Of a stretch of 64,000 nucleotides of DNA, positions 8,640-18,925 are shown piece after piece (within the stretch, counting starts at the first letter, position 1; every line of letters starts with the position of its first letter). The stretch comes from Peromyscus leucopus. Taxonomy: Eukaryota > Chordata > Mammalia > Rodentia > Cricetidae. The stretch lies in assembly GCF_004664715.2 (NCBI RefSeq), contig NC_051070.1:44836456-44900455 (forward strand). The letters are read 5' to 3'. Below the pieces are notes generated by a model. That model searched no databases, was not told the origin of the DNA, and saw nothing but the letters and a program-made list of their open reading frames with translations. The position numbers and the translations under genes are program-made.

Positions 8640-9022
8640 TGTACTGGCTAGTTTCTTGATAAAAGCTGGAGTCAACAGAGAGGAGGAAACCCCAATTGAG
8701 AAAATGCCTCTGTAAGATCTAGATGTAAGGCATTTTCTTAATTAGTGATCAATGGGGAAGAGCACAGCCCACTGTAGGTGGGGCCATTCCTGGGCTGGTG
8801 GTCCTGGGTTTTATAAGAAAGCAGGCTGAGCAAGCCAGTAAGCAGCACCCCTCCATGGCCTCTGCATCATCTCCTGCCTCCAGGTTCCTGCCCTGTTTGA
8901 GTTTCTGTCCTGACTTCCTCTGATGATGAACAGTGATGTGTAAGTGAAATAAATCCTTTCCTCCCCAACTTGCTTTTTGGGTATGGTGTTTTGTTGCAGC
9001 AATAGAAACCCCAACTAAGAAA
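8640..9022 (+). mobile_element. Rodent LTR-like repeat, 'GTCAACTTGACACAAGC' family
   Basis: Sense copy: 'tgtactggctagtttcttga', 'gagaaaatgcctctgtaaga', 'cctgggctggtggtcctggg', 'aataaatcctttcctcccca' and 'gcaatagaaaccccaactaa'. The TG start, AATAAA signal and shared 3' terminus with ORR1-like copies mark it as an LTR, probably MaLR-related. I cannot name the subfamily. Relatives lie at 9908-10848 (-) and 14196-14604 (+). Confidence 0.7.
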
Positions 9023-9064
9023 TATTTAGAATCAATATTATTTGGTTTTGATTTTAGTGTTTTA

Positions 9065-9197
9065 ATAGAGGGACTCACCTTGTATAATAGGCTAACTTAA
9101 AACTCACTGTGTAGACCAGGCAGGCTTTGAACTCATGATCCCCCTTGCCCAGCTAGCTGAGTGCTGGGATTACAGGCATGGACACCATGTCTGGCTC
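9065..9197 (-). mobile_element. B1-related SINE, antisense and diverged
   Basis: 'aaactcactgtgtagaccag', 'gctttgaactcatgatcccc' and 'gctgggattacaggcatgga' are the complement of B1 blocks. It is heavily diverged. Confidence 0.7.
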
Positions 9198-9907
9198 AGA
9201 ATCCACACATTTTGAAGCATCATAAGTGGCTGCATGTGGCAATGCGACATTTACATTAGATGTCGACCCTGGAGTATAGTGGTGCTAATAAAGGTCTTAC
9301 TTTGTGAAGCACCCTGAAAATGTTACTATGGATTTGAATCTCAGCTTTGCGCTTAGCTCATGGCATAGTATTAAAGATGCATAGCTTAGATATTACCACC
9401 CCAGGCATAAACACTGGTGAAAACAGCACTAACTGCATTTATCTTGTAAGATTTTTTTTTGTGAAAATTACAAGGCCGGATCAAAATATTTAGCATAGTG
9501 CCTAATAAATGATAGAATTAAAGAAATTATAGCTACTACCATCATTGTTGTTATTGCTATGAGAATTTCCAAGGGCATCTACCTCTGCTAAGCCATCCAT
9601 ATAACACATTATGACAATGGATTATAGCAGTTAATGCTCTTAGGCATTGGCATTTTCTAAACAGATAAAGTGTTCTATCAACCGCTGCTCTGATAATTTG
9701 GAATTTATAACAGCACATTTGTTTTATAGGCAGAACATAACAATCTCTTAATTTATACACTGATAGCATCTTATTTTTCATGGCTCTTTGAGAAATTTTC
9801 TCTACCAACAATTAGTCATGCTTTCAGCAAATACCAGAAGCCACCTAGAAGACTGACATTCCGCAGAATTTTGTCCTTCTTCCATTTTCATAATTGCCAT
9901 GGGACGT
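9198..9907. other. Unassigned single-copy-looking DNA
   Basis: About 700 AT-rich bases with no repeat I recognise. An 84-codon antisense frame at 9557-9811 has no recognisable domain. Confidence 0.4.
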
Positions 9908-10848
9908 TGTCCAGTTGGGTTACCATGGCCATGATTAAACACCATGACCAAAGTGACTTGGGGCAGGAAAGGGTTTATTCAGCTTACACTTCCACATCAC
10001 TATTCACCATTGAAGGAATCCAGGACAGGAACTCAAACAGGGGCGGAAGCTGGAGGCAGGAGCTGATGCAGAGGCCATGGAGGAGTGCTGCTTACTAGCT
10101 TGCTCCCCTATGGCTTGCTCAACCTGTTTTCTTATAGAACCCAGGACCACTTGCTAGGGGTATCCCCACCAAGAAGGACTTGGCCTTCCCCCATTGAACA
10201 CTAATACCTTACAGCCTGATATTGTGGAATGGAGGCATTTTCTAATTCAGACTCTGTAGCTGTTTTTTTTTTCCTTACTTTTTTACTTTTTGCTCTTTAG
10301 GGAGCCTTCCACCCAACTCCCAAATAAATCACATGGAGTCTTAATTTTTCTTATGAATGCCCAGCCTTAGCTTGGCCTGTTTCTAGACAGCTTTTCTTAA
10401 CTTAAATTATCCAATCTATCTTTTGCCTCTGGGCTTTTACCTTTCTCTATTTTTTTTTTTTTTTTTTAAACTTCTTGCTCTGTGGCTTGCTGTGTAGCTA
10501 GGTGACTGGCCCCCGAAGTTCTCCTTATCTTGCTCTTTGATTTTTTTTCTTCCCAGATTCCTTCTCCTGTTTATTCTCTCTGCCTGCCAACCCTGCCTGT
10601 CCTTTCTCCTGTCTTGCTATTGGCCATTCAGTTCTTTATTAGGTCAGTCAGGTGTTTTAGACAGGCGAAGTAACACAGCTTCACAGAGTTAAACAAATGC
10701 AACATAAAAGAATGCAACACATCTTTGCATCATTAAACAAATGTTCTACAGCATAATATAACATATCCTAAAAAATATTCTACAACAAGAGTCCTTCTTC
10801 TCCAATGACTCTAGCTTGTGTAAAGTTGATATAAAACTAGCCAGCACA
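9908..10848 (-). mobile_element. 'GTCAACTTGACACAAGC' LTR, split by a nested LTR
   Basis: Left part 9908-10254: 'aaacaccatgaccaaagtga', 'aaagggtttattcagcttac', 'ggaggcaggagctgatgcag'. Right part 10788-10848: 'gactctagcttgtgtaaagt' and 'aaactagccagcaca'. Joined in order these form a full antisense copy of the family at 8640 and 14196. The gap is filled by a younger LTR. Confidence 0.75.
10255..10787 (-). mobile_element. Class II solo LTR nested in an older LTR
   Basis: TG...CA element from 'tgtagctgtttttttttt' to 'atattctacaaca', holding 'cttatgaatgcccagcctta' and 'cttaacttaaattatccaat'. The flanking hexamers are agactc (10249-10254) and agagtc (10788-10793), a 6-base target duplication with one mismatch, so an ERVK-type insertion. 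It contains two poly-T runs (10261-10271, 10450-10466). Confidence 0.72.
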
Positions 10849-12060
10849 GACACAAAGATCATATTCAAATCATATGTTTTCTACCAGCACATTTGATGTT
10901 GGTGCTAAATGATTCTGAACTTGCCAAAAATTCTGTAAATGCTTTGGGCTGAAGGGTACTTGTATCATAGATTTCTTCATTTTATGATTGCCAGAGTCAT
11001 CAAGAATAAATGTTGGATTGTGCTAAAAGGAAGTAACAATGACAAGAGTTTGGCAATAGTCTCTGTCATAGAAATTACCATGTTTCTAATTGACCCATAT
11101 CTTCACAAAAAGTGGAAGTGCGTGATAGGCGGAAATGAACAAAAAACAGGTGGAGATTGTCCCACTAAACACCTGTTTTTGTTGACTCTGTCTGAATGGT
11201 GTTCTATTCTTAGTTGTTAATAGATATTGGAAAGGAATCCAGTTCCCAAGTTTTGTAAAGATTTTGATGTGGGGGTGTAATACACTAATTGTGTTCATTT
11301 TCTTCCCCATTTTTCCAGTAGTGCTCTCAGGGTTCTAGCTGGAGCCCGAAGTCAGGTATCCGATTGAATTCTGTGCAGTGTGACATGAACTTCAGTTTCT
11401 CCCTTATGCCTTTTAAAGAGCAGCAGGTGGTTCTGTACTTCTTTAATTCTCCTCTGGGATGGAATAAAGATGGGTGTTGGAGATGAGAGCAATGTTTCTG
11501 GGAATGGTGGGGAACACACAGAAGGGTACACTGGGAAAAGTCAGTTTGGCTTTATGGAAATCCGACTTTAATACAGAAAGAGAAAGGGAGGGGGAGAAGC
11601 CAGTGGAAGTCATTGTCATTATGAGCATGATCCTCGTGGTCCTGGGTCCCTGGGAGGTGCATGGGACAGTCAGGCGTTTGTCCCGACTGCTCACAACTCC
11701 TGTACTTCTCTGCTAAAGAGAATATGCTTCACTTCAGAGCAAGGCATTGCATTTTGGGGGTAGTAGCTGTGCAACAGCAAATCACTGCACTCTAATTACT
11801 GTAAGTCTTTTAAGTTTCCACATTTGTTACTTTTTCATTGTGTGAAGAGTTTTTGCAACACAGAATATGCTAAAAGAGAAGGGAAATTGTCCATGACTTC
11901 TCTAACATTGTCTTCAAAGGCAGTGGATGAAGACCAACTTCACATTGTAGTTTCAGTACACCCTGTTCTCTTAGTGTGAGTTCCTAGTTCCACTTCTTTT
12001 CATTTATTTCTGCTTTTAAATTAACTGATTTATTTTTATGTGGAATTTAGATGTCTGCAC
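10849..12060. other. Unassigned single-copy-looking DNA
   Basis: No repeat family or coding exon was recognised in about 1.2 kb. It includes a short purine-rich run at 11574-11600. Confidence 0.4.
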
Positions 12061-12282
12061 TGGGGCTGGAAAGATGGCTCAGTGGTTAGGAAAACACTAG
12101 CTGCTCTTCTGGAGGACCAGAGTTTGGTTCCCAGCATCCATATATCTGGTGGCTCACAGTTCCCCATAACTTCATTTCTAGGGGATATGATGCCCCTTTC
12201 TGGCTTTTGGAGGTACCTGCACACATGATAACGATGCACACATGCACACACATATAAGTAAACAAAATTTAAAATTATTTAA
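12061..12282 (+). mobile_element. B2/B3 SINE
   Basis: Full-length-looking copy: 'ggggctggaaagatggctca', 'gaggaccagagtttggttcc', 'ggtggctcacagttccccat' and a tail 'acacacatataagtaaacaa'. The pol III A-box region is well preserved. Confidence 0.88.
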
Positions 12283-14195
12283 AACGTATATCTGTGCTGT
12301 GGCTATTATAACCTAGTACAATAACAGTGAACTATTATAAGCATCAAACAATCTTGACTTGACTTTCTAGTTAAACAGGAAGTGTATGGAAAAATGACCT
12401 ATGTATGGGGAGTTCAGTATGTCACAGAAAACAGTATAGATAATAATATAGCGCATGGTGATAAGAGTAACGGGTAGTTTGCACTGGACATGATGGTTGA
12501 TGGCCACTAAAAATACCTTCTTGAAGAAGCTGCATCCTTTGCATCTGTCAAACCCCCAAATGCATCTAACCATAATGGTGCTGCCTAGTTGGAAGGGAAC
12601 GGGGAAGCTGTGGGGACCCTAGAAAACTCCCTCTGACACATTCAGTCTGGCCTGTGGGTCTGTCTCAGTGAGTCATATCAGAAGGAGCTTTGCATCTGTC
12701 ACCTGGGGCAGAGCTGAGGGAGAGGAAGCAGGTGTGAAACACAGCCCAGACTTCCTTTTAAGTCCAAGTGTGGGCAATGTTTTTGTCTCACTGCCCTGCT
12801 GGGTGCATCTGCGGTGGTAAATAGTGCAGTGATTAATTCAGAACCTGGAAATGGAAAGTGTTAGGCGGGTTGCCTCTGAGCTTTACATCAAAATGAAAGG
12901 TTGATCTCTCATTTGCTCCCACAGAGGTATAGGGAGTGCTCTGTGGTTCTGCCCAGGTAGATTTTTATCATATCCCCTCTCATAACTTGTACATGAATAT
13001 ATTGCTGGGACTTCCACTCATGCCATTCCTGTTTCTACCATTATTGTTTTCCCCAGGAACATCAGACAAAATTTCTTCTTAAGACAGGAAGTTGATGAGT
13101 GCTGTCCTAATCCAAATGCCTGGCTTTGGCATAATGGCCCTTCCTGATATGGCTCCAGGCTCACATCTCTACAGCCTTTGCTTTTCCCCCTGTGCCATAT
13201 GGCAGAAGCCCTGGGTCACCAGCCTAAACTAGACTGCACCAGGCTGGATCCATCCACAGATGTGCAGCAGCAGGAAGCCAGTGTACCTCAGCATCCTCAT
13301 TTTAGCTTCCTGTACAGAGAAGACCTCATCATCCATTGAAGGACTCTAAAGGACAATCCTAAAGTCCTGAGATGGTTTTGCAAACAGAAAGTGTGTAGGG
13401 AGATACAAGGCCACAGAGTCTGCTCATGTCCATTCTTACCGCTGGGGTGCCAGGCCAGCTTCAAAGGGGAGGCCGGCTTTTTCAGCCACTGCTTTCTTTC
13501 CTGGGTTCTTAACGAGCATGCTAATTGGTGACAATTTCACTGGTGGGTTTTGTGATGTGGGGATTTGTCTACTAAGATATGAAACCAAACCATGAATTCA
13601 CTTAAAATAGTCCAGCCTACTAGAGATGGAAATAACTCCTTGTCTGTGTTGACCCTAGCCAATGACCAGTGACCAGAGGTAAAAATCTTGGGACCAGAGG
13701 CCTGGCTTCTGACTTAGTAGAAACCACGACCCTGACATTTTTAGCCTTTTCTTTGGACTTGTCTCAATCCAGAAACTGTTCTTACTGCAGACAAATTTGA
13801 CAAAATAGCCTCACCAGATCAAATGCCAAGGCACATCAGACAGACCCTCCATCATTATGGCCCATTTCCCGTGGTCCTTGTCATGATAGAATTCATAATT
13901 CTTTAAGGAATCTTCAAAAAATCACATGATAATTGAAACCAATTACCAGGAAAACATAGGGATGAACGTGAGAAGCAGGGGAGAAAATAAGACCACAGCA
14001 AATAGTTTCTCAGCATGAGTGGCTTGAATCCTCGGGATGCGTGACAATGTCTAAGGTCCCTATGGCTCACATGAACAGGAGTGCACAGGTGGCTATTATT
14101 GGCACCTAGTAGGAGGGGGCAGTGAGCATCCTGCAGTGATCAGAACATCCTCTTCAAGGAATAGTCTAGCTCCCAATCCAAGCAATGCTGAGTAC
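12283..14195. other. Unassigned repeat-poor DNA
   Basis: About 1.9 kb of moderate GC with no SINE, LTR, L1 or microsatellite that I can see, and no open frame above about 70 codons. Confidence 0.4.
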
Positions 14196-14604
14196 TGTGC
14201 CGGCTAATTTTATGTCAACTTGACACAAGCTAGAATTATCTGAAAGGAGGGACCCTCAAATAAGAAAATGCCTCCATAAGATCAGGCTGTAGGGCATTTT
14301 CTTAATTAGGGATTGATGGAGGACGCCCAGCCCACTGTGGGTGGGCCATCCCTGGGCTGGTGGTCCTGGGTTCTATAAGAAATTAGGCTGAGCGAGCCAT
14401 GGGGAGCAAGCTGGTGTGTAGCACCCCTCTACGGCCTCTGCCTCAACTCTTGACTCCAGGTTCCTGCCCCGTTTGAGTTTTTATCCTGACTTCCTTCAGT
14501 GATGGACTATGGATGTGGAAGGGTAAGCCAAATCAACCCTTTCCTCCCTAACTTGTTTTTGGTCATAGCGTTTTATCATAGCAATAGTAACCCTGACCAG
14601 GACA
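14196..14604 (+). mobile_element. 'GTCAACTTGACACAAGC' family LTR, full length
   Basis: The best copy in the window: 'tgtgccggctaattttatgt', 'caacttgacacaagctagaa', 'gggctggtggtcctgggttc', 'cctgccccgtttgagttttt', ending 'ccctgaccaggaca'. It has TG...CA ends and no internal retroviral part. Confidence 0.8.
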
Positions 14605-14854
14605 AGAGCTCAGGTCGAGAAACCCTGACATGGGTGAAGATAAAGAACGCTTTCCATATGTTCTGCCACTTCAGGAGTGGGTTCTAAATATTGGTGGTAT
14701 CTACTATGTATATAAATGGTGCTGAGCTGTATGGGAGTCTTGAGAATAAAGATCATATCCACCAACATCAAGAAGTTTCCATTTTCCTTGAAGGTAATGC
14801 ATTCACAATGAAAATCTGTGTTATTTGCTATTAGCAACTGTTAACTGTGAGGGA

Positions 14855-15236
14855 GATTGATACATTCATTTGCCAGGGCTGCTGTAATAAGGCATCAGAG
14901 CCCGACTGGCTATCATGATGGAAATCTATTTATTTATCATTTTTCAATTCTGGAGCCTGGAAGTCTGAGGTCAAGATGTCAGTGGGGTTGGTTTCTTGTG
15001 AGGCCTCTCTCTTCAGTTCACACGTGGCTGTCTTGTCTGAGAGTGTTCACATTGTCTTCCTGCTGTCAGTATCTGTGACCTTATTTCTTCATTCAAAGAT
15101 ACTAGGTAGAGTGGACTAGGGCCGACCCAGAAGACTTCATTTCAACACAATGATTTCTTCAAAGATGTCATCTCCCGATGCAGTGACATTCTGAGGTACT
15201 GGTCATTAGGACTTCATGGGTTTTTAGAAGAGCACA
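14855..15236 (-). mobile_element. MLT1-type MaLR LTR, antisense
   Basis: 'catttgccagggctgctgta', 'caattctggagcctggaagt', 'gaggtcaagatgtcagtggg' and 'cagtgacattctgaggtact' appear in the antisense order of the mammal-wide MLT1 LTR group. This is an old shared insertion rather than a rodent-specific one. Confidence 0.8.
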
Positions 15237-15242
15237 GTTCAG

Positions 15243-15630
15243 TGTAACTAGAGTTTTCCTGCCTTGCCCACAGTCAGGACAAATCTCTGTCACCCGCCAG
15301 TCCCACAGCCGCTCAGAACCAACCAAGTAAACACAGAGACTTATATTGCTTACAGACTGTATGGCCGTGGCAGGCTTCTTGCTAACTGTTCTTATAGCTT
15401 AAATTAATCCATTTCCATAAATCTATACCTTGCCACGTGCTTTGTGGCTTACCGGCATCTTCACATGCTGCTTGTCATGGTGACAGCTGGCAGTGACTCC
15501 TTCTGCCTTCCTGTTCTTTCTTTTCTCCTCTCTGTTAGTCCCACCTATACTTCCTGCCTAGCCACTGGCCAGTCAGTGTTTTATTTATTGAACAATCAGA
15601 GCAACTTGACATACAGACCATCCCACAGCT
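15243..15630 (-). mobile_element. mys/MYSERV-like solo LTR
   Basis: Antisense copy from 'tgtaactagagttttcctgc' to 'acagaccatcccacagc'. Key phrases are 'cttaaattaatccatttcca' and 'ttatttattgaacaatcaga'. The flanks gttcag (15237-15242) and tttcag (15631-15636) form a one-mismatch 6-base target duplication. Confidence 0.72.
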
Positions 15631-15739
15631 TTTCAGCCAACAACAATACTGTTGTGTTAGAAGTTTGAAACCAGGAAGTGAAAAATAATAAGGAATAAAG
15701 AAATGCATCTTAGGAGTGTTAGACTAAGAAAAATAATAA

Positions 15740-16190
15740 CTAAAAGAAAGGAAGACATTTGATACATCTGTTGCATAACATGATGACTATAGTTAATAAT
15801 TTATTATATATTTCAAAATCGCTACAGAAGTACATTTGTGTGTTCTGACTACAAAATATTGCAAATATATGAGGCAATGAATACATTAGGTTAACTTCAT
15901 TGTTTAAAAGTACAAACATAAAATATCATCCTGCAGCTGGAGAGATGACTCAGCTGTGTGTTAAAAGCACATACCATTTTTCCAGAGGACCTGAGTTCAG
16001 TTCACAGCACCCATATTAGGTGGCTCACAGCTGTCTGTAACTCTAGCTCCAGGAATGCTGACTCCCTCCTTTGGCCTCTGTGATCACTGCACTCCCATAC
16101 ACATACATAATAATAAAAAAATAAAACAAATATCTAGAAAGTACAAAGTTACATTTACCCCATAAATATGTATGTGGTAGAAGGAGAGAA
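15740..16190 (+). mobile_element. L1M 3' end split by a B2 SINE
   Basis: Left part: 'ataatttattatatatttca' and 'gaggcaatgaatacattagg'. Right part after the SINE: 'ttaccccataaatatgtatg'. Together these follow the known order of the L1M 3' terminus in sense orientation, interrupted at about 15930-16142. Confidence 0.68.
15935..16140 (+). mobile_element. B2/B3 SINE nested in L1M
   Basis: 'cagctggagagatgactcag', 'gaggacctgagttcagttca', 'ggtggctcacagctgtctgt' and an A-rich tail 'ataataataaaaaaataaaa'. It sits inside the L1M fragment and is therefore younger than it. Confidence 0.88.
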
Positions 16191-16260
16191 GTGAGTCCCA
16201 TGAGTTGTCTTCTGAGTTCCATACATGAGTTGTGAAGTATATATGCATGTATAACACACA

Positions 16261-16262
<2 letters not shown>

Positions 16263-16351
<89 letters not shown>
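16263..16351. repeat. Compound (CT)n(CA)n microsatellite
   Basis: About 26 CT units (16263-16314) pass straight into about 18 CA units (16315-16351). A second tract of the same composition and order lies at 58099-58205. Confidence 0.97.
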
Positions 16352-16352
<1 letters not shown>

Positions 16353-17267
16353 ACTAACCAAATATAATAACTAAAAAACAATTTAGGGAAAACTCAAAAA
16401 TAAGGGAGATGGGACTACTACATATTAAAGGAGCTTTGAGTCTTAAAGTTGAAAGGCTCTTGACTTGAACAGGGACAGTGTTCAGGGAATCATATGGGAT
16501 TAAGGCGACTGCGTCTTACCCTGGCTCATTCACGTCCTGGAGATTTGCTGAAGGTCTACTAACTTGAGCCTGTGTTCTGAGTCTTCTGGCTAACTAAGAA
16601 AAGCTGCTTCCTCTATCAGAAGCTCCTGGTCACATCCATGTGTGTTGGTTGGTGTGACTGTAGGAAGGTTCTGAGGAGGACAAGATGGGAGACTCCCGTA
16701 GGAAGAAAGGGTGGTGCCTTGGTGCTTATGTGACACTGGGGGCCCCCACTAGTGGGGAGTTTACTGTTCACAGTGAGACAGAGCAGCGGCTCAGGTTGGA
16801 TACCCCGGTGGACTCGTAGGTCACAGCTGGCGTACCCATTCTGATCTCCAGGCTGGTTACTAAATGTCTGCGATCCATCCTCGGGGAGCTGTAGACAGTA
16901 ACGAGGAGGAGGTAAGATGGCGATCTGGGTCTTGGTGGGTCAATAGGAATTTGCCTGCTTTGAGGGATGGCAGAAAAGGCAAGATGTTCTGACGAGAGGG
17001 GACCAATGGAGCCAGGGAAAGGAATGAGAGTGGGGGACAGGAGATCAGGGACCTAGCCAGCTTGTTAGCCACTGTGTCCTCTGTGCTTCTGTCTAACACT
17101 TAATAGGTGCTCAGTAAGTGTTTATTAAATGAAAGGACTTAGAGCAGGATAAGCAATGGAGGAAGGAGGGTCTGGTGAGAAAGTTTGGGCCAGATTCAGA
17201 GGTACACAAGTAGGTGAGGTCTCAGGAGTAGGATGGGGCAGACAGACAGGCCTCATATTGTCTATTG
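16352..17267. other. Mostly unassigned DNA with a MIR/L2-like 3' scrap
   Basis: The only recognisable piece is about 17097-17135, 'ggtgctcagtaagtgtttat', which resembles the shared 3' end of MIR/L2 elements. The rest shows no family or exon. Confidence 0.35.
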
Positions 17268-17269
17268 TC

Positions 17270-17418
17270 TTTTTTTTTTCTGAGACAGGGTTTCTCTGTG
17301 TAGCCTTAATTGTCCTGGAATGCAATATGTAGACGAGGCTGGCTGGGGAGTCACAGAGATCCACCTGCCTCAGCCTCCCGAGTGCTGGGGTTAAAGGCAT
17401 AAGCCACCACCACCCAGC
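17270..17418 (-). mobile_element. B1 SINE, antisense
   Basis: 'ctgagacagggtttctctgt', 'ccacctgcctcagcctcccg' and 'agtgctggggttaaaggcat', after a poly-T run that marks the A-tail. Full length but diverged. Confidence 0.9.
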
Positions 17419-18338
17419 TAGTACTGTCCTATTTTTAAGCCACTAAAAATGATTGTGAGCTCCGTGTTCTAGTCCCATCAGTAACACAGACTAAATCTGA
17501 CGATCTCTATCACTTGGTTCTCCGGATGTCAGAGTCCTCATCTGGGAAACTGGAGTAACAGGTAGCTTGCTGTTTAGGACTAAGTCAGAAGAGCAGCACA
17601 CCGTGACTGCTCAAGAAAACAGTAATTGCTTTGGGGCCAGAATATCCAACAGAAAAGATCACTTGCAGGATATTCTTCCAAACAATTTGCCATCAGTCCA
17701 TGACTGTTCGAAACTTCTTAGAGAGAAAGGAACTTGCCACTCCGTAGAGTTAATGACTGCGGACTTACGTATCCTGCAGAGGTACCTGGAAGGGACCAAC
17801 ACAGTTTAGCAAAGATTTAGATATTTATTCTGGCAGCAAATGCAAGTGACTAGCTACAGAATCTTGCTTCTCTGGGTGGAGGGAGATGGCAAAGAAAGTG
17901 AAAATGTCCCTGGGTCTGTAACTCCCAGGGAAGGAGGCAAAAGGTAGCCAAGGACAAGAAGGCAGTATTTCCATGAGAAACGGTACAAGAAGGGAACCAT
18001 TGCATTCACCACCCTTTACTTATAACATCCTTTGGCCCTGGATCAACGCACATCTCTGGCTTCTGTGACTAGAGGTAGAAAGGGCACAGCTTCAGAGCAG
18101 GAGGGAGTCTCAAAAGTTTGGTTTCAATGAGTCAGTGAGCATGCTCAGTTCAGAGGGAGGAGATTAGCCAAGGAAGAGCTAGATTATTTCCTCAAAGAGT
18201 GGGTTGGGGCAGGGCCAGGAAGTCGGAGGAGTTTGAGTGGGAGAAGGGTGCCGGAGGAATTAGGGAGGTTGGCATCAAGGGATCCATCCAGCTTCATGAA
18301 TCTTATTTGAATGCTGCTCTTCCTGCTGGTGAGAGCCC
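17419..18338. other. Unassigned repeat-poor DNA
   Basis: No element recognised, apart from a short MIR-like phrase 'tcctcatctgggaaactgga' near 17535. An 80-codon frame at 17567-17809 shows no domain. Confidence 0.35.
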
Positions 18339-18678
18339 TGGGGTGGTTTGAATGAGAATGGACCCCAAAGGCTTAGTCCCCAGTTCATAGAACTGTTTGG
18401 GAAGGATTAAGAGGTGTGGCCTTATTGGAAAGGGTGTGTCACTGGGGGTGGATTTTGAGGTTTCAAAAACCCCATGCCATTTCCTGCCTCATGCTTGTGG
18501 ATTGAGAAGTGAGTTCTCAGTTACCCCTCCAGCACCATTCCTACCTGCCTGCTGCCATGCTCCCCACCATGATGGTTATGGACTCTAACAATCCGGAACC
18601 GTTGAGCGCTGAATTAAATGCTTTCTAAGTTGCCTTGGCCATGGTTCTTATTAGAACAATAGAAAAGTAACTAAGACA
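18339..18678 (+). mobile_element. ORR1-like MaLR solo LTR
   Basis: 'tggggtggtttgaatgagaa', 'aagaggtgtggccttattgg', 'gtgtgtcactgggggtggat', 'tgctccccaccatgatggtt' and 'aaaagtaactaagaca'. TG...CA ends and no internal region. Confidence 0.8.
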
Positions 18679-18759
18679 GGGCCTGATGTAAATCCCTGCT
18701 CAGGGTAAGTTAGCAATGGACAATGAGAACTAAAACATAAGACATGCCTGGTGCTTACC

Positions 18760-18925
18760 TTGTCTATGAACATTTCATCCCCTTTAATGACCTTGATAGG
18801 ATGTAAGGAGAGGTACTGTGATCCTTACTTTGCAGACAAGAAACCGATGTGGAAAGTAGATAAGCCAGTTTTACCTGATGTCATGGCAAGTCAATGATGG
18901 AGGTATTTTGTAATTCATACCCCTT
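18760..18925 (-). mobile_element. MIR SINE, antisense
   Basis: 'tttgcagacaagaaaccgat', preceded by 'aggatgtaaggagaggtact' and followed by 'tgatgtcatggcaagtcaat', keeps the order of an antisense MIR (deletion-rich, very old). Confidence 0.6.
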
